Assembly: GCA_900314495.1 (NCBI GenBank)
Contig: OMVJ01000008.1
Location: 29,341-93,340 of the forward strand
Length of the DNA stretch: 64,000 nucleotides
Source: an uncultured Olsenella sp.
GTDB taxonomy: Bacteria; Actinomycetota; Coriobacteriia; Coriobacteriales; Atopobiaceae
Reading direction: 5' to 3'
Made by a program: the position numbers and the translations under genes. Positions 38,168 through 45,502 of this stretch are shown here, one piece after another. The notes below the pieces were generated by a model that made no database searches, was not told where the DNA came from, and saw nothing but the letters and a program-made list of their open reading frames with translations. How positions within the stretch are numbered: position 1 is the first letter of the stretch; the number at the start of each line of letters is the position of its first letter.

Positions 38168-39235
38168 ATGGCGGAACACATCACATATGCCGATGCCGGC
38201 GTGGATGTTGACGAGGGTGCACGCGCAGTCGACGCAATCAAGGACGCAGTCAAGTCAACAAACCGTCCCGAGGTCATTGGCGGGCTCGGTGGCTTTGGAT
38301 CCTGCTTCTCCATGAAGGGGTTCAAGGACATGGAGGATCCCGTGCTGGTCTCCGGCACGGACGGCGTGGGTACCAAGCTTGCCATTGCGCAGCTGCTCAA
38401 CAGGCACGACACCGTTGGCCAGGACCTTGTGGCAATGTGCGTGGACGACGTGGTGCCCATTGGCGCGGAACCCCTGTTCTTCTTGGACTACGTGGCTATT
38501 GGCAAGCTGAAGGCCGAGCACGTGGCAGAGATCGTGAAGGGCATTGCCGAGGGCTGCAGGCTTTCCGGCTGCGCCCTGGTCGGCGGCGAGATGGCGGAGC
38601 ACCCCGGCGTCATGAAGCCGGATGACTACGACCTTGCCGGCTTCGTGGTGGGCGTTGTGGACCGTCCAAAGATGATTGGCCCCGAGAAGGTGCACGTGGG
38701 TGACGTCATCCTCGGCCTGCCCAGCTCTGGCATCCATTCCAACGGCTATTCGCTCGTGCGCAAGGTGGCCATCGAGGGCAAGACCATCGAGGAGCTGAAC
38801 ACGCCTCTGGAGGAGCTGGATGGCGAGTCCCTGGCGGATGCCGTCCTGCGCCCCACCACCATCTACGCGGGCAAGCTCATGAGCGTCCTGCGTGCCGGCG
38901 CCCCCATTCATGCCATGGCGCACATCACGGGCGGCGGCATCACCGAGAACCTCAACCGTGCCCTGCCCGAGGGCGTGGACGCGCTGGTGTACCGCGGCGG
39001 CGACGAGGGTCCGGATTGGGACATCCCGCCCGTCATCACCTACTGCGTCAAGGCCGCAGGCCTGACTCCGGACGAGGCCTACAAGACCTTCAACATGGGC
39101 GTCGGCATGAGCCTGCTAGTCGCCCCCAAGGACGTGGCCTCCGTCACCGCCCTTCTGGAGAAGGAGGGGCTCAAGCCGTTTGTCATGGGCGAGTGCATAA
39201 AGGGCGAGGGAGAGGGCAAGGTGGTCTACCGATGA
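38168..39235 (+). CDS. purM: phosphoribosylformylglycinamidine cyclo-ligase (AIR synthetase)
   Basis: Makes AIR from FGAM and ATP. The 355-residue protein has YADAGVDVDEGARAVDAIK, LVSGTDGVGTKLAIAQ, LVGGEMAEHPGVMKPDDYDLAGF, GLPSSGIHSNGYSLVRK and the C-terminal NMGVGMSLLV, all PurM signatures. Its last codon overlaps the purN start in an ATGA junction. Confidence 0.97.
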   Translation: MAEHITYADAGVDVDEGARAVDAIKDAVKSTNRPEVIGGLGGFGSCFSMKGFKDMEDPVLVSGTDGVGTKLAIAQLLNRHDTVGQDLVAMCVDDVVPIGAEPLFFLDYVAIGKLKAEHVAEIVKGIAEGCRLSGCALVGGEMAEHPGVMKPDDYDLAGFVVGVVDRPKMIGPEKVHVGDVILGLPSSGIHSNGYSLVRKVAIEGKTIEELNTPLEELDGESLADAVLRPTTIYAGKLMSVLRAGAPIHAMAHITGGGITENLNRALPEGVDALVYRGGDEGPDWDIPPVITYCVKAAGLTPDEAYKTFNMGVGMSLLVAPKDVASVTALLEKEGLKPFVMGECIKGEGEGKVVYR

Positions 39236-39864
39236 GCACGCGAGAGCCTATCAAGCTTGGAGTTCTTATCAGTGGTTCTGGCACCAACCTGCAGGCGATT
39301 ATCGACCGCATTGCGGAGGGCACGCTCAATGCGACGATTGAGCTTGTCGTGAGCTCACGCCCGTCTGCCTACGGCCTGAAGCGTGCCGAGGCCGCGGGCA
39401 TCCAGACGCTGACCCTCTCCAAGGAAATCTATGCCGACCCGATGACTGCCGACGAGGTCATTGCCACCGAGCTCAAGATGCACGGGGTGGAGTACGTGGT
39501 CATGGCGGGCTACATGCGCATGGTTCACGCACCCATCCTCGCCACCTTCCCCAACAGGGTCATCAACCTGCACCCGGCGCTGCTGCCCAGCTTCAAGGGT
39601 GCCCACGCCATCCAGGACGCCTTCGATTACGGTGTCAAGGTCACGGGCGTGACGGTGCACATTGCAGACGACAAGTACGACTGTGGTCCCATCATTGCCC
39701 AGCAGCCGCTGAAGGTGGAGGAGGACTGGGACGTGGACACCCTGGAGGCCCACATCCACGAGATCGAGCATCAGCTTTACCCCGATACCCTGCAGATGAT
39801 TGCCGAGGGTCGCATGCACGTGGCCGACGGCAAGGTGAGCATCGACCCGGCAGCGGAGGACTAG
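39232..39864 (+). CDS. purN: phosphoribosylglycinamide formyltransferase
   Basis: Transfers a formyl group from 10-formyl-THF to GAR. The 210-residue protein has GVLISGSGTNLQAIID, the catalytic NLHPALLPSFKGAHA region (Asn/His), and VTVHIADDKYDCGPIIAQ with the catalytic Asp. ATG 39232 overlaps purM by 4 bases; an open frame further upstream is not used. Last gene of the purFMN unit. Confidence 0.96.
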   Translation: MSTREPIKLGVLISGSGTNLQAIIDRIAEGTLNATIELVVSSRPSAYGLKRAEAAGIQTLTLSKEIYADPMTADEVIATELKMHGVEYVVMAGYMRMVHAPILATFPNRVINLHPALLPSFKGAHAIQDAFDYGVKVTGVTVHIADDKYDCGPIIAQQPLKVEEDWDVDTLEAHIHEIEHQLYPDTLQMIAEGRMHVADGKVSIDPAAED

Positions 39865-39871
39865 CATTAAT

Positions 39872-39912
39872 TGTCGAGTCACTCGACATAAAGTTGTCGA
39901 GTGACTCGACAA
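39872..39912. promoter_or_regulatory. tandem palindromic operators
   Basis: TGTCGAGTCACTCGACA (39872-39888) and TTGTCGAGTGACTCGACAA (39894-39912) are near-identical perfect palindromes with odd centres 23 bp apart. A further half-site GTGTCGAGT lies near 39926-39934. They precede the dead AlbA_2-type fragment and look like its autoregulatory operator. Confidence 0.75.
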
Positions 39913-39955
39913 AATGATATCGAGCGTGTCGAGTCCATCGCGTGGAGGTGGACTC

Positions 39956-40066
39956 ACGGCTATTCCGATTAAAATGAGCGAACTCGTCAACGGCAATGTC
40001 GTGGAGTCTGGCCAAATCGAGCGAGTGGTAGGGGCAGATTCCTCCGTTGTCCTCCGCCGCACCTGA
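39956..40066 (+). pseudogene. fragment of an AlbA_2-type putative DNA-binding gene
   Basis: The 37-codon frame reads ACG, then AIPIKMSELVNGNVVESGQIE and a short unrelated end. From memory, this resembles the N-terminus of AlbA_2-domain ATP-binding proteins (MPIKMSDLINGRVVESERVEFK-like). GGAGGT lies at the right distance before the ACG, which looks like a mutated ATG start. The match ends after the Glu, and no further domain follows in any frame I examined. The rest of the 39.87-40.19 kb gap holds only the operators. Confidence 0.6.
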
Positions 40067-40188
40067 CGCAGACTCAAAGACCGTCATCCAATAGTTGTGC
40101 GGGATGCGATGACTGGGACAGCCCTGGCGCGAACATGTCAAGAAAGAGGGCTGGCGTGTTCTCTGATTGTTGTGGAAGCCCGGGGTGG

Positions 40189-40764
40189 TCAGCTCTCTGC
40201 TGTCACATGCTGCTCTAGCAGATTTCGAAGTTCAGAGAGTTCTGCATCAGACAATCTTGTACGGTCTACAAGGTAGAGCATCTGATCCTTCCTCTGAATA
40301 TAAAGATACTTACCATGATCACCGTACGTGGCAACCGTACTCCATGGGATTTCTCCTTTGCCTATGGTTGAATCTGTACGGATTGCATCTTCAGAGAACG
40401 TCCAAGTGCCATGGGCGGTGAGAAAATCCTTATCTAGGCGGAGGGTGCTTCTTAGGTACATGCTAGCCTGTATCCGCTTAAACATAAGTGCGCAAACCAT
40501 GATTACAGTTGCGGCAACGAAATAGATCAGAGAGGACGCAATCGCTCCTCTGGTACTCGGGATCCTGGTGGCAGCGTCAAAATTACCTACATTTATTCCC
40601 GCCCTATTTAGAGAATTAAAGGCGAGATAGTAAACCACTACTGCACACACAGCAAAAACAACTTGGGCGACAAGCCTTTTTCGCGCTACTGACTTCTCTT
40701 GCACATTAAGCTCTGCAAGAGTCCGGAGCAACGACTCATCATTTTGGAATTCGTAAACTACCAT
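40189..40764 (-). CDS. YcxB-like membrane protein (AT-richer, probably acquired)
   Basis: The 191-residue product has two membrane helices (LVAQVVFAVCAVVVYYLAF and GAIASSLIYFVAATVIMVCALMF) and a C-terminal domain (RIRTDSTIGKGEIPWSTVATYGDHGKYLYIQRKDQMLYLVDRTRLS-like; the IPWSxV...YLYI pattern fits YcxB). ATG 40764 follows GGAAGGA. Codon use is clearly more AT-rich than both neighbours, suggesting transfer. No function known. Confidence 0.75.
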   Translation of the reverse strand: MVVYEFQNDESLLRTLAELNVQEKSVARKRLVAQVVFAVCAVVVYYLAFNSLNRAGINVGNFDAATRIPSTRGAIASSLIYFVAATVIMVCALMFKRIQASMYLRSTLRLDKDFLTAHGTWTFSEDAIRTDSTIGKGEIPWSTVATYGDHGKYLYIQRKDQMLYLVDRTRLSDAELSELRNLLEQHVTAES

Positions 40765-40857
40765 CGCTATCCTTCCGTCCTTGCACACCAGTAAACGTCC
40801 CTCAGCCAGACGGTATGTACTGCCTCGAGGCTTTGCATTGCAGGGCTTTGTAAGCTC

Positions 40858-42096
40858 TTACGCAAGTTTTCTCGACAACACGACGACAGTCTCAACGTGC
40901 TTGGTGTGAGGGAACATGTCCACACTGGCAAGCGTGGAAACGCGGTAGCCGGCAGTGCGCAGGATCGCGAGGTCGCGAACCTGCGTCTGGGGGTTGCAGC
41001 TCACATACACCACGCGAGCAGGTGCCAGCCGCACAACGCCGTTCAGGAATTCCGGAGTGGAGCCCGCGCGAGGCGGGTCCAGGACGATGGTGTCGAAGGC
41101 GCGCGCTTCGGGGCTGCCGCTTGAGAGCTTGGCCATGTATTCGGTGGCGTCCGCGCGCACGAAGGTACAGGCGTTGCCCAGCCGGTTGGCCTTGGCGTTT
41201 CGCCGCGCGCAGTCCACGGCATTGCCCACCTGCTCAACCCCCGTGACCTGCACGTTATTGATTCCCGCATCTCGCGCGGTGGCCGCGGCGCATATGCCGA
41301 TGGTGCCCGTTCCGCAGTAGGCGTCCAGCAGGCGCGCGCCTTCGCACAGCTCCGCACCGTCAATTGCCAGCTGGTAGAGCCTTTCGGTCTGCGAGGGGTT
41401 GGTCTGGTAGAAGCTGGTGGGACCAATCTCGAACGTGCAGCCCAAAAGCTTGTCGTGCATGATGCCGGGGCCGTACAGCACGCGGGACTCGCGGCCCAGG
41501 ATCGCGTTGGTGCGGCGCTCGTTCACGTTCTGCACCACGCTCGTGATGTCTGGGTGCAGGCGCAGCAGCTCGCGCACGAACTCGCGGGACTTTGGCAGGT
41601 CCCTGCCGTTGGTTACCACGGTGAGCAGGACGTCGTCTGTGGCGTATCCGCAGCGCACGACGGCGTTTCTCAGCATGCCCGTGCCGCGGTCCTCCGCGTA
41701 GGCGGAGATGCTCAGGCGGTCGGCAACCCGTGCGACATCGTTGAGAATCTCGCGCGCGCCTGGTGCTTCTACCAGGCAAGACTCGCAGCGCACAATGCGG
41801 TGCGAGCCAGCTGCGTAAAAGCCGGACCGCATGTGGGCCCTGCCGTGGCCATGCCGCTGCTTGCGTGAGGGACCGGGCGCATACGGAGATGCCGCCTTGA
41901 AGCGGTAGGCAAGGGGCTCGTCCATGCCAACAATCCCTTGCACCTCGGGCGCGTCCTCATTGATGACCTGCTCAAAGAGCCTCTCCACCCACTCCTGCTT
42001 GCGGCGCAGCTGTATGGGGTAGGGCACGGCGAGCCATTCGCAGCCGCCGCACTCCTTGGCAATCGGGCATGTGTACGTCTTGAATCCCATGTGCAC
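40858..42096 (-). CDS. 23S rRNA (uracil-5-)-methyltransferase, RlmD/RumA family
   Basis: SAM-dependent m5U methyltransferase of 412 residues. N-terminal cysteines in CPIAKECGGCEW and a later Cys in IVRCESC fit the [4Fe-4S] site of RlmC/RlmD. The SAM domain has LLDAYCGTGTIGICAA, VTGVEQ, and TIVLDPPRAG; the catalytic Cys lies in VYVSCNPQT. No N-terminal TRAM domain is seen. GTG 42096 or ATG 42090 could start it. The exact target base cannot be told from sequence. Confidence 0.92.
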   Translation of the reverse strand: MHMGFKTYTCPIAKECGGCEWLAVPYPIQLRRKQEWVERLFEQVINEDAPEVQGIVGMDEPLAYRFKAASPYAPGPSRKQRHGHGRAHMRSGFYAAGSHRIVRCESCLVEAPGAREILNDVARVADRLSISAYAEDRGTGMLRNAVVRCGYATDDVLLTVVTNGRDLPKSREFVRELLRLHPDITSVVQNVNERRTNAILGRESRVLYGPGIMHDKLLGCTFEIGPTSFYQTNPSQTERLYQLAIDGAELCEGARLLDAYCGTGTIGICAAATARDAGINNVQVTGVEQVGNAVDCARRNAKANRLGNACTFVRADATEYMAKLSSGSPEARAFDTIVLDPPRAGSTPEFLNGVVRLAPARVVYVSCNPQTQVRDLAILRTAGYRVSTLASVDMFPHTKHVETVVVLSRKLA

Positions 42097-42320
42097 GAGT
42101 GTAGCGGAGATGCGCAGGATCTGCGCGCGGGCCCGCAGCAGCCTGCAATGCTCGCTGCCGACTTTGATGTTTCAGGCTATCGACAACAAGTAGGTGCCAT
42201 CGGGTGTCGATTTTGGCGCGACTTAGAATTGTGGAGCCGTGCGGTATAACCCGCGATGTATCTGCCATGCACCCACCCAAGAAGCCCGGCTTGCATGGCA
42301 CTCTATAGGAAGGAAACGCC

Positions 42321-43277
42321 ATGGCCAGCATCAAAATCGGCATCTTGGGCAACAACCACGTTGGCGCCCACGTTGCCAACGCCATCCTCTACCAGGGCCT
42401 CGCAACCGACATCTACATGTCCGACCGCGATGCCGTTCTCTGCCGCGCCCAGGTCAACGACCTGCTGGACGCCATGAGCTTCTACCCCGTAACGGCCCGC
42501 GTGCACGAGGTGGACGACCGCTACGAGGAGCTTGCCCAGTGCGACATCATCGTCAACGCCGCCGGCCACGTGAAGGAGGCCGCAGTCTCGCGCGACGGCG
42601 AGCTCTTCGTCACAACGGACGAGGTCAAGACCTTCGCCAAGCGCATCGTGGACGCCGGCTTCAAGGGCATTTGGGTTTCCATCTCCAACCCCAACGACGT
42701 CATCGCCCTGGCAATCCAGCGCCTGACGGACTACGACCCGCTCAAGGTAATCGGTTCCGGCACCACGCTGGACAGCTCGCGCTTCCAGCACGCCCTGGCC
42801 ACCAAGACGGGCTTTGACCCCCAGTGCATCTCGTCCCTCATGCTGGGCGAGCACGGCTTTGCAGAGTTTGCGCTCTGGAGCCACGTGAGCTTCGGCGGCC
42901 TCACGCCGGAGGAGGTGGAGGCCCAGTGCGGCTACACCTTCGACCGCGACGACCTGGAGCAGCAGGCGTGCCACGGCGGCTACATCACCATGGCCGGCAA
43001 GTGCTGCACGGAGTACTCCATCTCCAACGGCGCGACCAAGATCATCAAGGCCATCGTGCACGACACCAAGGTCATCACGCCGGTCTCCACCCTCATCCAT
43101 AACGTGTACGGCGTGGACAACATCTACCAGTCGCTGCCCTGCATGATCGGCCAGAACGGCGTGGAGAAGGTGTTCGTCCCCACCATGACCGAGTCCGAGA
43201 TTGCCAAGTGGCAGGCATCTGCCGCGCACATACAGGGCAACATCGACCAGGTTGGCTGGATCAAGGCCCTGCAGTAG
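42321..43277 (+). CDS. L-2-hydroxyacid dehydrogenase (LDH/L-HicDH family)
   Basis: NAD-dependent dehydrogenase of 318 residues in the lactate/malate family. The Rossmann motif is GILGNNHVGAHVANAI, the catalytic His lies in MLGEHGFAEF, and Arg in TLDSSRFQHAL. The substrate loop (NAAGHVKEAAVSRDGELF) lacks the usual Gln/Arg pattern of lactate or malate enzymes, so an L-2-hydroxyisocaproate dehydrogenase-like specificity is more likely. ATG follows GGAAGGAAA. A terminator follows. Confidence 0.88.
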   Translation: MASIKIGILGNNHVGAHVANAILYQGLATDIYMSDRDAVLCRAQVNDLLDAMSFYPVTARVHEVDDRYEELAQCDIIVNAAGHVKEAAVSRDGELFVTTDEVKTFAKRIVDAGFKGIWVSISNPNDVIALAIQRLTDYDPLKVIGSGTTLDSSRFQHALATKTGFDPQCISSLMLGEHGFAEFALWSHVSFGGLTPEEVEAQCGYTFDRDDLEQQACHGGYITMAGKCCTEYSISNGATKIIKAIVHDTKVITPVSTLIHNVYGVDNIYQSLPCMIGQNGVEKVFVPTMTESEIAKWQASAAHIQGNIDQVGWIKALQ

Positions 43278-43305
43278 CAAACGGTCTCGCATACTCCATC
43301 ACTTC

Positions 43306-43340
43306 AGATGCATCTGTTCAATTGGGCGGATGCATCTTTT
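43306..43340 (+). terminator. terminator after the hydroxyacid dehydrogenase
   Basis: Perfect 9-bp stem AGATGCATC / GATGCATCT (43306-43314 and 43329-43337), 14-base loop, then TTT. Confidence 0.7.
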
Positions 43341-43346
43341 CATGTG

Positions 43347-43375
43347 ATGACCTGCGGTTTCAATTGGGGTACAAT
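43347..43375 (+). promoter_or_regulatory. promoter-like element upstream of the radical SAM gene
   Basis: ATGACC, a 17-bp spacer and TACAAT (43370-43375). A 10-bp direct repeat TTCAATTGGG (43317-43326 and 43359-43368) overlaps the area. The rest of the 306-bp gap to ATG 43584 has no gene I can support. Confidence 0.45.
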
Positions 43376-43583
43376 TCTTCCGTTTTACTGGCGGTTGTCT
43401 CATTTGCAGCAAAAAAGTACTCTATTTTTGCATGCTTACAGCTGCCTGCGAATGGGTATCGGGACAACATAGCAACGCGGCGCAACTCTACGCAGTCGCC
43501 CAAAGCCGTTGTACATGTCGCAAGGGACGGGACCAATGCCGTCCAGGTTGGCGCTTCGGCCAACCAGAACGAGAGGGGAACAC

Positions 43584-45053
43584 ATGCAGTCCAAGATTGC
43601 ACACGCCGCAGAGCGCAAGGCGTTCAGCGTCGTCGTTGACCAGGTCCTCAAGGCTGGCAAGGCGGATGACCGCGCGGACAAGATCGACCACGTCATCGAC
43701 ATGGCCTCCAAGCTGCTGAAGGACACCGCCCCTGGAGTCGTTCGCGGCCTAAAGACCGCACTCTACCCGGGCTCCAAGTGGGAGAACTTCCTGTTCAACG
43801 TCATCGACAACACCAACCCGCACGTCTTCAAGACCGCGATTATGAACGGCGGCTATGAGGCTGCCTTCCGCGGCCTGCGCACCTGCACGGAGAACGCCTC
43901 CAAGAACGGCTGCAATGTGCCCTGGATCATCCTGTTCGACCCGACCAGCGCCTGCAACAAGCACTGCGTGGGCTGCTGGGCGGCAGACTACGGCAACCGC
44001 CTCAACCTCACCTACGAGGAGTGCGACAAGCTCGTGACGGAGGCTTCCGCCCTGGGCACCCACCTCTTCATGCTAACCGGCGGCGAGCCCCTGGTCCGCA
44101 AGGCAGACCTGCTCAAGCTGGCCGAGAAGCACAACGACTGCATGTTCAACGTCTTCACCAACGCCTCCCTGGTGGACGAGAAGTTCTGCCAGAAGGTGCA
44201 GGAGCTGGGTAACATCGCGTTCTCCGTCTCCCTGGAGTCCTACGAGCCCTCCGTCAACGACGGCCGCCGCGGTGACGGATCCTTCCAGGAGGTCATGCGC
44301 GCCTTCGACCTCATGCACAAGTACGGCCTGCTCTACGGCACGTCCACCTGCTACACGCGTGCCAACACGGAGCGCGTGAGCTCCGACGAGTTCTTCCAGC
44401 TGCTGGTTGACAAGGGCTGCCTGTGGGCTTGGTTCTTCCACTACATGCCGGTGGGCGAGGGCGCCAACGCAGACCTCATGCCCACGCCCGAGCAGCGCGA
44501 GTACATGTTCCACCGCATCCGCCAGGTCCGCGACTTCGAGGGCGGCTTCCCCGTCTTCGCCATGGACTTCCAGAACGACGGCGAGTACGTGGGCGGCTGC
44601 ATCGCCGGCGGCCGCGTCTACTGCCATGTCAACGCCCGCGGCGACGTGGAGCCCTGCGTCTTCATCCACTACTCCAACGTCAACATCCGCGACCACAGCT
44701 GGCTGGAGTGCCTGCAGCAGCCGCTCTTCCAGTCCTACCGCAAGCACTACCCCTGGAACGACAACATGCTGCAGCCCTGCCCCATGCTGGAGAACCCCAA
44801 CCTCCTGCCAAAGATGGTCAAGGAGGCCGGCGCCCACAGCACCGAGTACGTCACGCCGGAGGAGCCGGAGGCCGTCCAGGCCCGCACCACCCCGTACGCG
44901 CAGACCTGGGCTCCCACCGCAACCAAGCTCTGGCTTGAGGAGCACCCCACGGGCAAGAAGGTCTTCGCCGACAAGATGTCCATGGTTCCCCAGGACGAGA
45001 AGGGCAAGATCCTTGCCGCCGAGGACGAGGAGCGCGAGGCCGTCCTCGACTGA
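43584..45053 (+). CDS. radical SAM protein with SPASM-like C-terminal cysteines
   Basis: The 489-residue protein binds a [4Fe-4S] cluster through CNKHCVGC (CxxxCxxC). The radical SAM core includes LTGGEPLVRKADLLKL and SVSLESYEPSVND. Cysteines in GGCIAGGRVYCHVNARGDVEPCVF and LQPCPMLEN look like a SPASM-type auxiliary cluster site. About 110 residues precede the core. ATG 43584 follows GAGAGGGG. No peptide substrate gene is adjacent, so the substrate is unknown. Its stop is the first three bases of a REP-like palindrome. Confidence 0.85.
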   Translation: MQSKIAHAAERKAFSVVVDQVLKAGKADDRADKIDHVIDMASKLLKDTAPGVVRGLKTALYPGSKWENFLFNVIDNTNPHVFKTAIMNGGYEAAFRGLRTCTENASKNGCNVPWIILFDPTSACNKHCVGCWAADYGNRLNLTYEECDKLVTEASALGTHLFMLTGGEPLVRKADLLKLAEKHNDCMFNVFTNASLVDEKFCQKVQELGNIAFSVSLESYEPSVNDGRRGDGSFQEVMRAFDLMHKYGLLYGTSTCYTRANTERVSSDEFFQLLVDKGCLWAWFFHYMPVGEGANADLMPTPEQREYMFHRIRQVRDFEGGFPVFAMDFQNDGEYVGGCIAGGRVYCHVNARGDVEPCVFIHYSNVNIRDHSWLECLQQPLFQSYRKHYPWNDNMLQPCPMLENPNLLPKMVKEAGAHSTEYVTPEEPEAVQARTTPYAQTWAPTATKLWLEEHPTGKKVFADKMSMVPQDEKGKILAAEDEEREAVLD

Positions 45054-45113
45054 GACAGGGGGACGCACCTTTTGTCTCATCGGATGAGACAAGGGGCTGG
45101 TTCTCGCGTCTCA
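45051..45113. repeat. REP-like palindrome pair, order B-A
   Basis: B unit at 45051-45079 and A unit at 45085-45113, each 29 bp and nearly identical to the units after typA but in reversed order. The first TGA is the radical SAM stop codon. Confidence 0.85.
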
Positions 45114-45502
45114 CCACACCTCCAACCGTGGAGGCCCGCATAAGCACTAGACATAATCCGCCGTGACACCCGTGGTCGCGGCGGATTTCTTTGTGCCGTA
45201 TCACCGCGGCCCCACCTGAACCCACGCCTTCGCACCAAACCAATGAAGCGCAGGTTGTCAAGCATTTCTCTGTGGCACGCATACTGCCCGCGCTTTTGCG
45301 CCGCCGCCCGATAAGTACCCGCGCCCCCATGCGCCAGTGGGTATGTTTGCAAGTGGTGCCCAACAACAGTGTTACTGCAAGGGTTCACGTTGGCACGGCA
45401 CCGAATGTTCTGCAGCTCATTTGGCACGACGGCTGGTCGGAAGCGCGCAACGTCAGGTTTCGCGCCCGTCGGCGGTCACTGTGATTCTCAAGGAGGCATC
45501 AC
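45114..45502. other. intergenic stretch before the EF-G paralogue
   Basis: Apart from a terminator-like hairpin at its left end, these 389 bases show no gene or recognised element. The ORFs present are short, Arg/Pro-rich and lack start signals. AAGGAGG lies just before the EF-G-like ATG. Confidence 0.5.
45155..45192 (+). terminator. terminator after the radical SAM gene
   Basis: Stem AATCCGCC / GGCGGATT (45155-45162 and 45180-45187), 17-base loop, followed by TCTTTG. Confidence 0.65.
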
